Shown here: positions 35,101 through 44,811 of the stretch, in pieces
Numbering within the stretch: position 1 is the stretch's first letter
Layout of the letters: each line of letters begins with the position of its first letter
Assembly: GCF_000466165.1 (NCBI RefSeq)
Contig: NZ_KE951407.1
Coordinates: 1 to 64,000 of the forward strand
Reading direction: 5' to 3'
DNA: 64,000 bases
DNA from: Actinobaculum sp. oral taxon 183 str. F0552
GTDB taxonomy: Bacteria; Actinomycetota; Actinomycetes; Actinomycetales; Actinomycetaceae
Notes under the pieces: model-generated
The model's input: only the letters and a program-made list of their open reading frames with translations
Databases searched by the model: none
Told to the model about the DNA's origin: nothing
Position numbers and translations under genes: made by a program

Positions 35101-35916
35101 TACGGCGTCCTGGCCTTCGAGTACGGCTATTCGGTGGAGAGGCCCGACGCCCTGGTCGTCTGGGAGGCGCAGTTCGGCGACTTCGCCAACGGCGCGCAGA
35201 CGGTGGTCGACGAGTTCGTCTCCTCGGCGACGCAGAAGTGGGGGCAGCGGTCCTCGCTCGTCATGCTCCTGCCTCACGGGTACGAAGGACAGGGACCGGA
35301 CCACTCGTCGGGCCGCATGGAGCGCTACCTCCAGCTGTGCGCGCAGGGCAACATGTGGGTCTGCCAGCCGTCGACCCCCGCCAACCACTTCCACCTGCTG
35401 CGCACCCAGGCCTACGGCCGCCCGCGCCGCCCGCTGATCGTGTTCTCCCCCAAGCAGCTTCTGCGCCGTAAGGGCGTGACCTCGGCGATAGAGGACTTCA
35501 CGGCGGGCGCCTTCCGCCCGGTCGTCGGCGACGCCGCGCTCGAAGCCGGCGGGGATCCGGCCCGCCCCGACCGGGTCCTGCTGTGCTCGGGGCGCATCGC
35601 CTACGACCTGCTCGACGAGCGCGCCCGGCGCGGCGACCGGCGAACGGCGATCCTCCGCCTGGAGCAGATCTACCCCCTGGCCTGCGAGGAGCTCGGCCGG
35701 GAGCTCGCCCGGTATCCGGGGGCCGAGGTCGTCTGGGTGCAGGACGAGCCGGAGAACATGGGAGCCTGGCGTTTCCTGGCGGCCACGCTCTTCCCGGAAC
35801 TCGGGATCGCGCCGCGCCTGGTCGCGCGGCCGGAGTCGGCCTCGCCGTCGGCAGGCCTGACGAAAGCGCACGCGGCGGAAAACGCGCGGCTCATGGAACG
35901 AGCTTTTCAGCGGTGA
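32179..35916 (+). CDS. kgd: Multifunctional 2-oxoglutarate decarboxylase/dehydrogenase (E2-E1 fusion)
   Basis: 1245 residues. A short N-terminal segment (NQGFIEDLYIAFLDDPSGV) precedes an E2-type acyltransferase domain ending in STYDHRIIQGATSGEF (His about 336), then the thiamine-diphosphate E1 with SHRGRLNVLTNI (His about 562), GDAAFAGQGVV and NNQIGFTTTP, and the transketolase C-terminal part. Actinobacterial Kgd/OdhA feeds the TCA cycle. I chose the GTG at 32179 (VSSQTHSD), with GAGG 6 nt upstream; an ATG at 32098 is in frame but its extra 27 residues look untranslated. Confidence 0.95.
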   Translation: MSSQTHSDFGPNQGFIEDLYIAFLDDPSGVPPQWGELFRRWKAEGRPPMDSGGPEAHRRSDPQTARAQIEIRATSDSRQDTDEAVSTRSDLPPAPLAAARPALTPYAERFSLAASTDPLASGETTRMRGTAKSVAANMDASLSIPTATSFRQVPVKTMFDNRALVNDRLRTTRGGKVSFTHLIAYAVVEALVQMPDMNSSYTLQDGRPAVHRPEHVNFGLAIDAHRPDGSRTLVVPSVKDAELMTFREFLTAYEDLVRRGREGSLGVEDFQGTTVSLTNPGGIGTTQSVPRLMTGQGAIIGVGSMAYPAGFAGTSDFALARMGVSKVLTLTSTYDHRIIQGATSGEFLRLLETKLTGLDGFYDRVFRSLHVPTEPYAWERDVEYNPSNQLGKPARVASLIHSYRSRGHLIADLDPIAFRPSRHPDLSLSSYGLTSWDLDRRFPAGDFMPGSEMTLREVLSQLRSTYCSSIGFEYMHITDPAQRRWFQERLERPRARLTDAERHQILRKLNQAEAFETFLHTKYVGQKRFSLEGGESLIPALDAILAGAARDGLDSVAIAMSHRGRLNVLTNIAGKSYRQIFTEFDGLVDPRGVHGSGDVKYHLGTEGVYTSPAGETTGVYLAANPSHLEAADGVLEGIVRARQDLQGQDDDGRSVLPILIHGDAAFAGQGVVVEVLNLSQLRGYRTGGTIHIVVNNQIGFTTTPNSGRSSNYSTDVAKGLQVPIFHVNGDDPEAVVRAASLAYEYRQAFHKDAVVDVICYRRRGHNEGDDPSMTQPVMYSLIDSKRTTRQLYKEALLGRGEMTAEQAEAFERDYHATLDRAFQDVKDAEAAADGGDLDAIAGLELPAAQQPDAGTMIGWTSSTTAAIIRRIGDAHLQIPDGFTPHPKVARLFERRAKMTHDGGVDWGMGELLAFGSLLIEGVPVRMSGQDVRRGTFVQRHAVAHDRETGEEWTPLDSLTADQARLWIYDSPLSEYGVLAFEYGYSVERPDALVVWEAQFGDFANGAQTVVDEFVSSATQKWGQRSSLVMLLPHGYEGQGPDHSSGRMERYLQLCAQGNMWVCQPSTPANHFHLLRTQAYGRPRRPLIVFSPKQLLRRKGVTSAIEDFTAGAFRPVVGDAALEAGGDPARPDRVLLCSGRIAYDLLDERARRGDRRTAILRLEQIYPLACEELGRELARYPGAEVVWVQDEPENMGAWRFLAATLFPELGIAPRLVARPESASPSAGLTKAHAAENARLMERAFQR

Positions 35917-35979
35917 TTCGCTAGGGTGGACACAAGGAGAGGCGACGGTACCGGTGGCTTCGCCCCCCTCGCCGCCGGG

Positions 35980-36001
35980 GGCGGCCGGCGGATCGGCCGC
36001 C
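35980..36001. terminator. GC-rich hairpin after kgd
   Basis: GGCGGCCG (35980-35987) pairs with CGGCCGCC (35994-36001) around a 6-nt loop, inside a wider GCTTC...GAAGC pair (35957-36010). It lies between kgd and the SGNH gene and could be a partial terminator or an mRNA stabiliser. Confidence 0.5.
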
Positions 36002-36036
36002 GGGGGAAGCGGGCTCGGCCGAAAGGAAGGTAGCAC

Positions 36037-36627
36037 GTGGTGAATATCTTCTTCGTCGGCGACGAACTCGTCGCGGGCTACGGCGACGCCCGCGCCCTCG
36101 GATGGACCGGACGCGTGCTGGCGCGCACGTCGAACGAGCCTCCGCTCATGCCGCTCACCCTCGCCATCCCCGGCGAGAACACCGACTCCCTGGCCAAGCG
36201 GTGGGCCGAGGAGGTGGGCCGGCGGATCCACCCCGAAGAAGACAACCGGCTCGTCCTGGGACTCGGATCGCACGACCTGGACTCGGGTCAGACCCTGGCC
36301 CGGGCTCGCCTGCACCTGGCCAACACGCTCGACGCCGCCCTGCGGCTGCGGCTGCGCAGCTTCGTCGTCGGGCCTCCGCCCCGGCGCGACGTCCCCCGCA
36401 AGATCCAGGAGGACCTGACGCGCGCCTTCGCCGACGTGTGCGCACGGCGGGACCTGCCCTATGTGGACACCTTCACGCCCCTGGTCGACCACGAACAGTG
36501 GAACACGGACATGTCGGTTTCAGGAGGCTACGAGCCGCGACAGGCCGGGTACGGGCTCATCGCCTGGCTGGTCCTGCACAACGGCTGGAACGAATGGCTG
36601 GGCGTCCCACCGGTCGGCGCGTCCTGA
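36037..36627 (+). CDS. SGNH/GDSL-hydrolase-like protein lacking the nucleophile
   Basis: 196 residues. The N-terminus IFFVGDELVAGYGDARALGW aligns with GDSL block I, but the nucleophilic Ser is Glu (GDEL). Block III (usually GxND) reads GLGSHDL, and the C-terminal D-x-x-H region reads VSGGYEPRQAGYG without a His. It is probably not a classical esterase. Two GTG codons (36037, 36040) are possible starts after AAGGAAGG. It follows kgd by 120 nt; no signal peptide. Confidence 0.8.
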   Translation: MVNIFFVGDELVAGYGDARALGWTGRVLARTSNEPPLMPLTLAIPGENTDSLAKRWAEEVGRRIHPEEDNRLVLGLGSHDLDSGQTLARARLHLANTLDAALRLRLRSFVVGPPPRRDVPRKIQEDLTRAFADVCARRDLPYVDTFTPLVDHEQWNTDMSVSGGYEPRQAGYGLIAWLVLHNGWNEWLGVPPVGAS

Positions 36628-36707
36628 CCGCCCGCACTCGCGGGACGCCGACGGCGATGCAATCGAACGCCGACCGCGCGAAACGATCGCGAGCCGGCCG
36701 TGCGAGA

Positions 36708-36735
36708 CAGGCCCGGACCTTCCGATCCGGGCCTG
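36708..36735 (-). terminator. Terminator hairpin of the bL37 gene
   Basis: A perfect 10-bp stem, CAGGCCCGGA with TCCGGGCCTG, around an 8-nt loop begins 6 nt beyond the bL37 stop on the minus strand. No T-run follows. It also lies downstream of the convergent SGNH gene, so it may serve both. Confidence 0.7.
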
Positions 36736-36741
36736 CGGCCC

Positions 36742-36816
36742 TCAGGCGTTGGGGCGCTTGCCGTGGTTGGCGGGCTTCCCAGCGCGAGAGCGACGCTTGC
36801 GTCCACGTCGGCTCAT
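36742..36816 (-). CDS. Ribosomal protein bL37 (AURKAIP1/COX24-domain, 24 residues)
   Basis: The peptide MSRRGRKRRSRAGKPANHGK followed by RPNA has the KR-rich start and ANHGKRPN ending of the tiny actinobacterial bL37 proteins found in mycobacterial 50S subunits. AAGGAG lies 7 nt upstream of the ATG, a good promoter is 50 nt upstream and a hairpin follows. Thirteen of 24 residues are Arg/Lys/His, as expected for an rRNA-binding peptide. It is easily missed because of its size. Confidence 0.93.
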   Translation of the reverse strand: MSRRGRKRRSRAGKPANHGKRPNA

Positions 36817-36867
36817 GGCGATTCTCCTTCGGCTGTGCACACCCCCGCGGGCATGCGGAACATAGGT

Positions 36868-36896
36868 ATGGTACCAGTGCCGGTCGCGCCCGTCAT
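36868..36896 (-). promoter_or_regulatory. Predicted promoter of the bL37 gene
   Basis: On the minus strand, ATGACG (36896-36891) and TACCAT (36873-36868) are separated by 17 nt. Transcription would start near 36861, about 45 nt before the ATG. Confidence 0.6.
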
Positions 36897-36940
36897 GCAC
36901 CCGGCGGGCGGCCCAGCCCGCTCGCCGCCCGGCCGGCGTG

Positions 36941-38377
<1,437 letters not shown>

Positions 38378-38387
38378 CACGATCGCG

Positions 38388-38418
38388 ACGCTACACCTTG
38401 GAGCGCGCTTCACCTCAA
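38388..38418 (-). promoter_or_regulatory. MerR-type promoter/operator with 19-nt spacer
   Basis: On the minus strand, TTGAGG (38418-38413) and TAGCGT (38393-38388) are separated by 19 nt, the overlong spacing typical of MerR-activated promoters. The spacer holds the near-perfect dyad TGAAGCGCGCTCCA (one mismatch). Only 7 nt separate the -10 from a GTG-ATG pair, which predicts a leaderless transcript and autoregulation. Confidence 0.85.
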
Positions 38419-38587
38419 GCCGCCCCCGCCCGGGCTCCCGCCCTCCCCTCTCCGTTCGCTTCGTCCCCATTCGCTCCGGCGGAACTTCGGCGGAAGATCG
38501 TTTTGTCCCTTGCGAGGCGCCTACAATGTCCCTAGGATCGAATCGGCGGTTGACGCCACGTTCGTTCCAGCGACGATGGAGACTCCC

Positions 38588-39001
38588 GTGAACTGTCCTC
38601 GATGCGATTCGGCATTGCCCGAAGACGCCGCTTTCTGCCCTTCATGCGGCAACCGTGCGAGGTCCGGCCCGGGCACAGGCGGCTCGCCGACGCACCCGTA
38701 CTCCTCCGGTCGGCCGCCGATCCGGGCGTACCCGCGGCCGGGCGTCGTCTACTACCAGCAGCCCGCCGGGTTGAACGAACTGTGCGTCGTCGGCGCCGTA
38801 GTGGGAGTCGTCTCCCTGCTCCTGCCGCTGTTCGGCATCACCGGGATCATCGGCCTGGCCTGCTCGATCGGGGGCGTCTGCCAGACGTCGAGGAACTCCC
38901 AGCGCGGATCGGCGCTGGGAGTCATCGGGATCGTGCTGAGCGTCCTCTCCCTCGTCTACGTCGTGTTCTTAGTCGCCCAGGCGTCCTCCCTCGCGTCCTA
39001 A
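38588..39001 (+). CDS. Zinc-ribbon, DUF4190-like membrane protein
   Basis: 137 residues. An N-terminal zinc ribbon (CPRCDSALPEDAAFCPSCGN) is followed by a Pro/Tyr/Arg-rich linker and two hydrophobic segments in the pattern of DUF4190 proteins (about 65-95, containing GLACSIGGV, and 108-133). The GTG at 38588 is preferred, with GGAG 6 nt upstream and the zinc ribbon beginning at once; an ATG at 38576 is in frame. Role unknown. Confidence 0.8.
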   Translation: MNCPRCDSALPEDAAFCPSCGNRARSGPGTGGSPTHPYSSGRPPIRAYPRPGVVYYQQPAGLNELCVVGAVVGVVSLLLPLFGITGIIGLACSIGGVCQTSRNSQRGSALGVIGIVLSVLSLVYVVFLVAQASSLAS

Positions 39002-39133
39002 ACCCGGCCGCCGTCGAACCGACGACGCGCGGCGCGCCTCCGCTCGGCGAAGGGGGAGTCCCCGACCCGGCCACGCACGCGAGGCGTTGGCCGTGCCGCG
39101 TGCGTCGCCCCGATCGGCCCGGCGGTAGGGCTC

Positions 39134-39772
39134 TTACGACCCGGCGAGCACCGGGAATGCGGCCTTCAAGCCGACGATCACCATCTGGACCGCGATCGCC
39201 GCGAGGATCATGCCCATGAGCCGCGTCATGACCGAGCGGAGCGTCTGCGAGAGGTAGTGCCCGATGTTGCCCGCGAGGAAGAGGACGACCCCGAGCCCGG
39301 CCGAGACCGCCAGGAGGGCCGCCGCGATGGAGGCGTAGCCGGCGGCTCCCTTGGCCTGTCCGGTGAGGATGACGAGCGTGGTGATGGTCCCCGGCCCGGC
39401 GATGACGGGGAAGGCCATCGGGTAGAAGGCGACGTCGGGCGTCTGGGAGAGGTGCTCCTGCTCCCCCTTCGTCCCGGTGTGGGCGGACGAGCCGGTGCCG
39501 TTGAGCATCGACAGGCCGATCACGAGCAGCACGATGCCTCCGGCGATGCGGAACGCGGTGATGCCGATCCCGAAGAAGCGAAGCACGGCGGTGCCCGATC
39601 CGAAGACGACCGCCGTGAGGACGAGGGTGTACAGAACGACGCGAAGGGCGGCGCGCCGCTGCTCCCGGATGGCCGCCCCGTCGGTGAGCGCGAGGAACAT
39701 CGGCAGGGCGACGAAGGGGTTCATGATCGCGAACAGACCGGCCATGGAGTGGAGGAACAGAGAGACGTCCAT
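39134..39772 (-). CDS. MarC family integral membrane protein
   Basis: 212 residues with six hydrophobic helices. Family signatures are MNPFVALPMFLAL near the start and YPMAFPVIAGPGTITTLVI after a polar loop, and RLMGMILAAIAVQM near the end. The physiological role of MarC proteins is unsettled; the antibiotic-resistance link suggested by the name has not held up. The ATG at 39772 has GAGGAG 3 nt upstream. It is convergent with the zinc-ribbon gene. Confidence 0.92.
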   Translation of the reverse strand: MDVSLFLHSMAGLFAIMNPFVALPMFLALTDGAAIREQRRAALRVVLYTLVLTAVVFGSGTAVLRFFGIGITAFRIAGGIVLLVIGLSMLNGTGSSAHTGTKGEQEHLSQTPDVAFYPMAFPVIAGPGTITTLVILTGQAKGAAGYASIAAALLAVSAGLGVVLFLAGNIGHYLSQTLRSVMTRLMGMILAAIAVQMVIVGLKAAFPVLAGS

Positions 39773-39953
39773 GGGCTCCTCGGATCGACGGCCGTGTAGG
39801 ACAGTGTAGCGCACCGGGACGGGTGCGCGGCGGCCGTCGGGCCATGGGCTTCCAGACGCGAACGGCGAGCCCTCCCGCCGCCTCCGAGCCGCCCCGTCGG
39901 AGCGACCCAAGCCTCCGCCGGCGCAACCGAAGCCCGATTTCGTCCTCCGCTCC

Positions 39954-39983
39954 TTTACACGGCCTCCCAGTCAGGAGTACCTT
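39954..39983 (+). promoter_or_regulatory. Predicted promoter of the tetR-ABC operon (leaderless)
   Basis: TTTACA (39954-39959) and TACCTT (39978-39983) are separated by 18 nt. The GTG start at 39990 is only 6 nt past the -10, so the mRNA would begin at or near the start codon. Confidence 0.6.
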
Positions 39984-39989
39984 ACTCAC

Positions 39990-40670
39990 GTGCTTGAACA
40001 TCGTTCATTCAAAGGCGAAGGCTCGCCCGCCGACATCCGGCGAGCGCTGCTGACCGCGGCCAGCGAAGAGTTCTTCTCCTACGGCTTCCGGAATGCGTCC
40101 ATGCGCAGGGTCGCCTCGGCCGCGAACTGCGCAGTGGGCAGCATCTACGTCCACTTCTCCTCGAAGGACGGCCTGTTCGACGCGGTCGCCGGCCCGATCG
40201 AGGAGTCCTTCTGGCGGTTCTACGAGGATCTGGAAAGCCGGGACGTCTCCATCGCCAAGGACGACATCAGCTTCGAGACGGCGACGCAGAGGGAGCGCGG
40301 CCTGACCGTCGAACTGTTCGAGTTCGTCTCGGCGCACTCCGCCGAGATGAACCTCCTCATGGCCCAGGCCGAGGGGTCCTCGCGCGCCGGCTTCACGGAC
40401 AGGCTCCTGGACCGCTTCGAGTCCACCTACACGCTCATGCTGGCGGAAGGCAGCCTGCCGCCCGGGATAGCGCCCAGCACGTTCCGCATGTTCTCCCTGC
40501 CCTTCATCGACCTGCTCGAAGGGCTCTCCTCCGGCCGCATCGACCACGACGAGGCCCTGGAGCAGGCCGATCTCCTCGCCCGCTTCAACACGGCGGGCTG
40601 GAACGCGCTCCTGGATCTGTGGCCGAAGAAGAACCCCTCTCCCGAACCTCGACAGGAGACCGCATCATGA
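39990..40670 (+). CDS. TetR family transcriptional regulator
   Basis: 226 residues. The N-terminal HTH domain reads DIRRALLTAASEEFFSYGF, then ASMRRVASAANCAVGSIY and VHFSSKDGLFDAVAG, the standard TetR pattern. The C-terminal ligand domain is divergent. It is first in a tightly overlapping operon with two ABC half-transporters, so it probably represses them in response to a transported compound. The ATG of the next gene overlaps its stop (ATGA). Confidence 0.93.
   Translation: MLEHRSFKGEGSPADIRRALLTAASEEFFSYGFRNASMRRVASAANCAVGSIYVHFSSKDGLFDAVAGPIEESFWRFYEDLESRDVSIAKDDISFETATQRERGLTVELFEFVSAHSAEMNLLMAQAEGSSRAGFTDRLLDRFESTYTLMLAEGSLPPGIAPSTFRMFSLPFIDLLEGLSSGRIDHDEALEQADLLARFNTAGWNALLDLWPKKNPSPEPRQETAS
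39995..40007. promoter_or_regulatory. Candidate TetR operator overlapping the start of its own gene
   Basis: TGAAC-ATC-GTTCA is a perfect 5-3-5 inverted repeat covering codons 2-6 of the regulator gene, just downstream of the predicted transcription start. A bound repressor there would block elongation or initiation. Inference from position and symmetry. Confidence 0.6.
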
Positions 40671-42691
40671 CGCAATCCCAATCCCCGACATCCCGGCGGC
40701 GATCCACCCCCGAACGGGCCGGCGCGCCGGCCGAACAGAATCCCCCTACGACGCCCGCAGCCTCCGAGCGCGCCTCCTCGAAGCGGGACTCGGCATCGTC
40801 GGGACGGTCCGCGAAGCGCCAACGGCAGCAGTCCGCGCTGGGACGCCTGCTGGACCGCTCCCCCGCGCAGAAGAGGGGGCTCAGGCTCTCGGCGCTCCTC
40901 GCGGCGTTGGGCGTGATCGCGGGGATCGTCCCCTACGGCCTGGGCGCCCGCGTCCTGGCCGGCCTGATCGACGGCAGCCTGACCGCCGAGCGGCTCCTCG
41001 TCCTGTGCCTGGCGGCCCTGGGCTTCTACCTGCTGCGGGCCGTCCTGCTCACCGCCTCCACGCTGGTATCCCACCACATTGCCTACGGCATCCTGGAGCG
41101 GCTGCGCGGCGACCTGGCGGACAGGCTCACCCGGGTCCCCCTGGGCAGAGTCGTCGACACGCCGGCCGGGCAACTGAAGAAGGTCTTCATGGAGGACATC
41201 CAGCAGTGCGAGATCCCCATCGCCCACATGGTCCCCGAACTGGTCGGCAACCTCTTCGGCCCGTTCGCCGCCCTGGTCTACCTCGTCGTCGTCGACTGGC
41301 GCCTGGCCCTGGCGAGCCTCGTGCCCATCGTCCTGGGGGCGCTGGCCATGTGCGGCGCCTTCTACAAGTACGCCGAGCGCTACGGCCGGTTCGACGCGGC
41401 CCAGAAGCGGATGAACGCCACGACCGTCGAGTACATCAGGGGAATCGCCGTCATCAAGGCCTTCGGACGCTCCTCGTCCTCCTACCGACGCTACGAGGAC
41501 GACGTGCGGGCCTACCGCGACTCCGTGCTGAGGTGGATGCGCCAGACCCAGGGGTGGATGGCCGCCGGCTTCGCCCTCCTGCCCGCCGGCCTGCTCGTCC
41601 TCCTGCCCGTCTCGGCGCTGCTGCTGCGCAGCGGCGGCGTGGACATCGCGACCGTCCTCCTAGCGGCGTGCCTCTCCCTGGGCATGGCCAGGCCGCTCCT
41701 GTCGGCGCTGACCCTGGCCGACTCCACCGCCCGCGTCGACACCGCGCTGCGCGAGGTCATGGATTGGCTGGACGTCCCCGAGCTCGAACGCCCCACGGCC
41801 CGGACCGAGCTCTCCGGCCGCGGATACCTGCTGGAGGACGTCGACTTCGCCTATCACGCCTCGACCGGATCCTCTACGGGGAGCGCTCCGGCGTCCGAGG
41901 GCCCCCAGACGCCCGAAGCCCCGGACTCCCCCGACGGCGAGGCCCCGGCGCCCGCCGGCACGCTCGCGTCCGGCGAAGGCAACGCGCTCGACCACGTCAG
42001 CCTCGCATGCCCCGAGAACCGCTTCGTCGCCCTGGTCGGCCCGTCCGGCGCAGGCAAGACGACTCTGGCCAGGCTCATGCTCGGCTTCTGGGACCCCGAC
42101 TCGGGGCGAGTGAGCTTCGGCGGCGTCGACCTGCGCGACATCCCCCTCGACCAGCTGGTGGCAGAGGTCGGCCTCGTCGCCCAGGACACCTTCCTCTACG
42201 ACGCCTCCATCGCCGACAACCTCCGCGTGGCCCGCCCCGAAGCCGCCGACGAGGAGCTGCACGACGCGCTCGTCGCGGCCGGATGCCAGGACTTCCTGGC
42301 GCGCTTGCCCCAGGGGATCGACACCCCGGTGGGAAGCTCGGGCTCGCACCTGTCGGGCGGGGAGCGCCAGCGGGTCACCCTGGCGCGGGCGCTGCTCAAG
42401 GACGCGCCTGTCGTCGTGCTCGACGAGGCCACGGCCTACATCGACCCGGAGAACGAGGACCGCATCCAGCAGGCCCTGGGGAGGCTGACCGGAGGCCGCA
42501 CCCTCGTCGTCATCGCCCACCGGCTGTCGACCGTCAAGGGAGCCGACGCCATCCACGTGCTCGACCGCGGGCGGCTCGTCGAATCCGGCACGCACGAACA
42601 GCTCGTCGACGAAGGAGGGCTCTACGCCTCCCTGTGGCGCACCCACGTCGCGGCCCGCGCCATCGCCACCGGAAAGGAGATCGAACGATGA
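40667..42691 (+). CDS. ABC half-transporter, permease-ATPase fusion (YbtP/IrtA-like)
   Basis: 674 residues. The first 70 are polar Ser/Arg/Pro-rich; a six-helix exporter-type membrane domain spans about 75-370; the ATPase has Walker A GPSGAGKTTL, Q-loop VAQDTFLYDASIADN, signature [10 protein letters not shown], Walker B VVVLDEATAYIDPENE and VIAHRLST. A Ser/Pro/Ala-rich insertion of about 40 residues sits in the first strand region of the ATPase. The phrase FWDPDSG and pairing with a second half-transporter recall the YbtPQ/IrtAB siderophore importers; multidrug export is the alternative. Confidence 0.92.
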   Translation: MTQSQSPTSRRRSTPERAGAPAEQNPPTTPAASERASSKRDSASSGRSAKRQRQQSALGRLLDRSPAQKRGLRLSALLAALGVIAGIVPYGLGARVLAGLIDGSLTAERLLVLCLAALGFYLLRAVLLTASTLVSHHIAYGILERLRGDLADRLTRVPLGRVVDTPAGQLKKVFMEDIQQCEIPIAHMVPELVGNLFGPFAALVYLVVVDWRLALASLVPIVLGALAMCGAFYKYAERYGRFDAAQKRMNATTVEYIRGIAVIKAFGRSSSSYRRYEDDVRAYRDSVLRWMRQTQGWMAAGFALLPAGLLVLLPVSALLLRSGGVDIATVLLAACLSLGMARPLLSALTLADSTARVDTALREVMDWLDVPELERPTARTELSGRGYLLEDVDFAYHASTGSSTGSAPASEGPQTPEAPDSPDGEAPAPAGTLASGEGNALDHVSLACPENRFVALVGPSGAGKTTLARLMLGFWDPDSGRVSFGGVDLRDIPLDQLVAEVGLVAQDTFLYDASIADNLRVARPEAADEELHDALVAAGCQDFLARLPQGIDTPVGSSGSHLSGGERQRVTLARALLKDAPVVVLDEATAYIDPENEDRIQQALGRLTGGRTLVVIAHRLSTVKGADAIHVLDRGRLVESGTHEQLVDEGGLYASLWRTHVAARAIATGKEIER

Positions 42692-44445
42692 TCACCACGC
42701 TTCACCGGATCTGGGGGGTCATGGGCCGGCACCGCTTTCTCCTGATCCGCGGGATCCTCGCCACCTTCGTCGAGGCGGTCTTCATGAGCCTCCCCGTCGG
42801 AGCGCTCTATCTGCTCCTCATCGGCTACGAGGACGTCTCGGCCGCCACCGTCTGGGGGATCACGGCCATGCTCCTCGTGGGCGCCATCGGGCAGATCGCC
42901 TGCCGCTGGTACATCACCACGCGCATCAACCCCCTGGGCTTCGTCGCGATGGCCGACGAGCGGATGCGGATCGGCGCGCGCCTGAGGCGCTCCCCCATGG
43001 GGTACTTCAACCGCACGCGGCTCGGGGAGATCGCCAGCGTGCTGACCACCACGATGGTCGACGCGGAGATGTGGCTGGTCTGGCAGTTCCTGCAGGTCGT
43101 CACGGGCGTGATCGACGTCGTCGTCATCTCGGCGTTCCTGTTGGCGCTCGACTGGCGGATCGGCGCCGTGTCGCTGCTCGTCCTGGTCCTCGCGCTCGCT
43201 GCGCTCATGATCGTCGACCGGCGCTCCGACGCCACGATGGGCGAACGGCAGCGCGTACAGGCGGGCTTCGTGGACGTGGTGCTGGAATTCATCCGCGGCA
43301 TCGCCGTCTCCCGGGCCTTCTCCATGACGGGCGTGGCGCGCGAGCGCATGCATCGGGCGGCCGCGGAGGTCTCCCGCACCAGCCTGGCCGCGGAGGCGAA
43401 GATCATCCCCTTCTCCTCCCTGTACCAGTTCGTCTTCAAGATCGGCACCGTGGCGATGCTCGGCCTGGGAGCGACGCTGCGCATAAACGGCGACATCGAC
43501 CTGCCGCGGGCCCTGCTCTTCGGGGTCGCCGCCTTCGTGGTCTACCAGACCCTGGAGGGCCTGAACTCCAACGTGACGATGCTGGAGCTGGTCGCCGCCT
43601 CCCTCGACCTCATCGAGCCCGTGCGCACGGCGCCCGTGATGGAGGCCCGCACCTCCCGGGAGGAGCCCGGCTCGCGGAAGCAGCCGGCCGAGGCCGCGGG
43701 ACGGGACATCGTCTTCACCGACGTCTCCTTCGCCTACGAGGACCGCCGGGTTGTCGACCACGTGGACTGCTCGATCCCCTCCGGCTCCGTCTGCGCCCTC
43801 GTGGGGCCGTCGGGGTCGGGCAAGACGACTCTGTGCAACCTCATGATGCGCTTCTGGGATGTGGACTCCGGCTCGATCAGCGTCGGCGGGGTGGACGTGC
43901 GGGACCAGGACCCCGAGGATCTGCTGAGCCTGTTCGCCGTCGTCTTCCAGGACGTCTTCCTTTTTTCGGACACCGTTGCGAACAACATCCGCTTCGGGCG
44001 TCCCGACGCCAGCGACGACGAGGTGCGCGAGGCCGCGCGCCGCGCCCGCTGCCTGGACTTCGTCGAGGCCCTCCCCGATGGCTTCGACACCGTCCTGGCC
44101 GAAGGAGGGGCGAGCCTGTCGGGCGGCGAGCGCCAGCGCATCTCGATAGCCAGGGCGCTGCTCAAGGACGCCCCCATCGTCATCCTCGACGAGGCGACCA
44201 GCTCGGTGGACCCGGAGAACGAACGCGAGCTCCAGGAGGGGCTGCGGGAGCTGTGCGAGGGGAAGACGCAAGTGGTCATCGCCCACAACCTCGCCACCGT
44301 GACCGCCGCCGACCAGATTCTGGTGCTGGACGGCGGACGCATCGTCGAAAGGGGCCGCCACGAGGACCTCGCGAGAGCGGGCGGCACGTACGAGCACTTC
44401 CTCCAGGCCCGCGAGCGCGCGGTCGGCTGGCACATCGCCCGCTGA
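42688..44445 (+). CDS. ABC half-transporter, permease-ATPase fusion (YbtQ/IrtB-like)
   Basis: 585 residues, partner of the preceding gene, which it overlaps by 4 nt (ATGA); GGAAAGGAG lies just upstream. The membrane domain spans about 15-300; the ATPase has Walker [12 protein letters not shown]-loop [15 protein letters not shown], signature [11 protein letters not shown], Walker [17 protein letters not shown] and the switch His in VIAHNLAT. The two proteins most likely form a heterodimer with both ATP sites intact. Substrate unproven. Confidence 0.93.
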   Translation: MITTLHRIWGVMGRHRFLLIRGILATFVEAVFMSLPVGALYLLLIGYEDVSAATVWGITAMLLVGAIGQIACRWYITTRINPLGFVAMADERMRIGARLRRSPMGYFNRTRLGEIASVLTTTMVDAEMWLVWQFLQVVTGVIDVVVISAFLLALDWRIGAVSLLVLVLALAALMIVDRRSDATMGERQRVQAGFVDVVLEFIRGIAVSRAFSMTGVARERMHRAAAEVSRTSLAAEAKIIPFSSLYQFVFKIGTVAMLGLGATLRINGDIDLPRALLFGVAAFVVYQTLEGLNSNVTMLELVAASLDLIEPVRTAPVMEARTSREEPGSRKQPAEAAGRDIVFTDVSFAYEDRRVVDHVDCSIPSGSVCALVGPSGSGKTTLCNLMMRFWDVDSGSISVGGVDVRDQDPEDLLSLFAVVFQDVFLFSDTVANNIRFGRPDASDDEVREAARRARCLDFVEALPDGFDTVLAEGGASLSGGERQRISIARALLKDAPIVILDEATSSVDPENERELQEGLRELCEGKTQVVIAHNLATVTAADQILVLDGGRIVERGRHEDLARAGGTYEHFLQARERAVGWHIAR

Positions 44446-44811
44446 CCGGGCGACAGTCCGCTGACGGGGCCGCCGCGTCGGATACCGCGCGACGGCGTCG
44501 GAAACCGTCGCCTGCCACCGGGAGCGCGGGCCGCGCACGTCGGAGGGGCCTTCGCCGCCCGCCGCGCGTCGAGCGCGAGCTGACGGCGAGGCGCGGCCGG
44601 CGGCGAAGGCAGGTCGGCGGCGTCACTGCGCCGGACCCACCTGGAACTCTGCGAACCAAGGCGGACAGCGCTCCCCCATGAACGAATCCGGACGCGGCCG
44701 GCACCGCGAACTCGATCGTGGCATGCTTGTGTGGACCGCACATCCCGTCGCGGCACCCGCGCGGCCCCAAACCGCACGGGGCACAACTACGGCATGAGGG
44801 GACCGCCGAAG
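44446..44811. other. GC-rich spacer before the NfeD gene
   Basis: 366 bases with no gene I can support and no convincing terminator or promoter. Open frames here run into the NfeD gene only as upstream extensions without ribosome-binding sites. Confidence 0.4.

Noticed and set aside
32182-36492. 4.3-kb minus-strand open frame antisense to kgd
   Set aside because: Complement of a conserved enzyme whose codon bias suppresses stops on the other strand; no motifs of its own.
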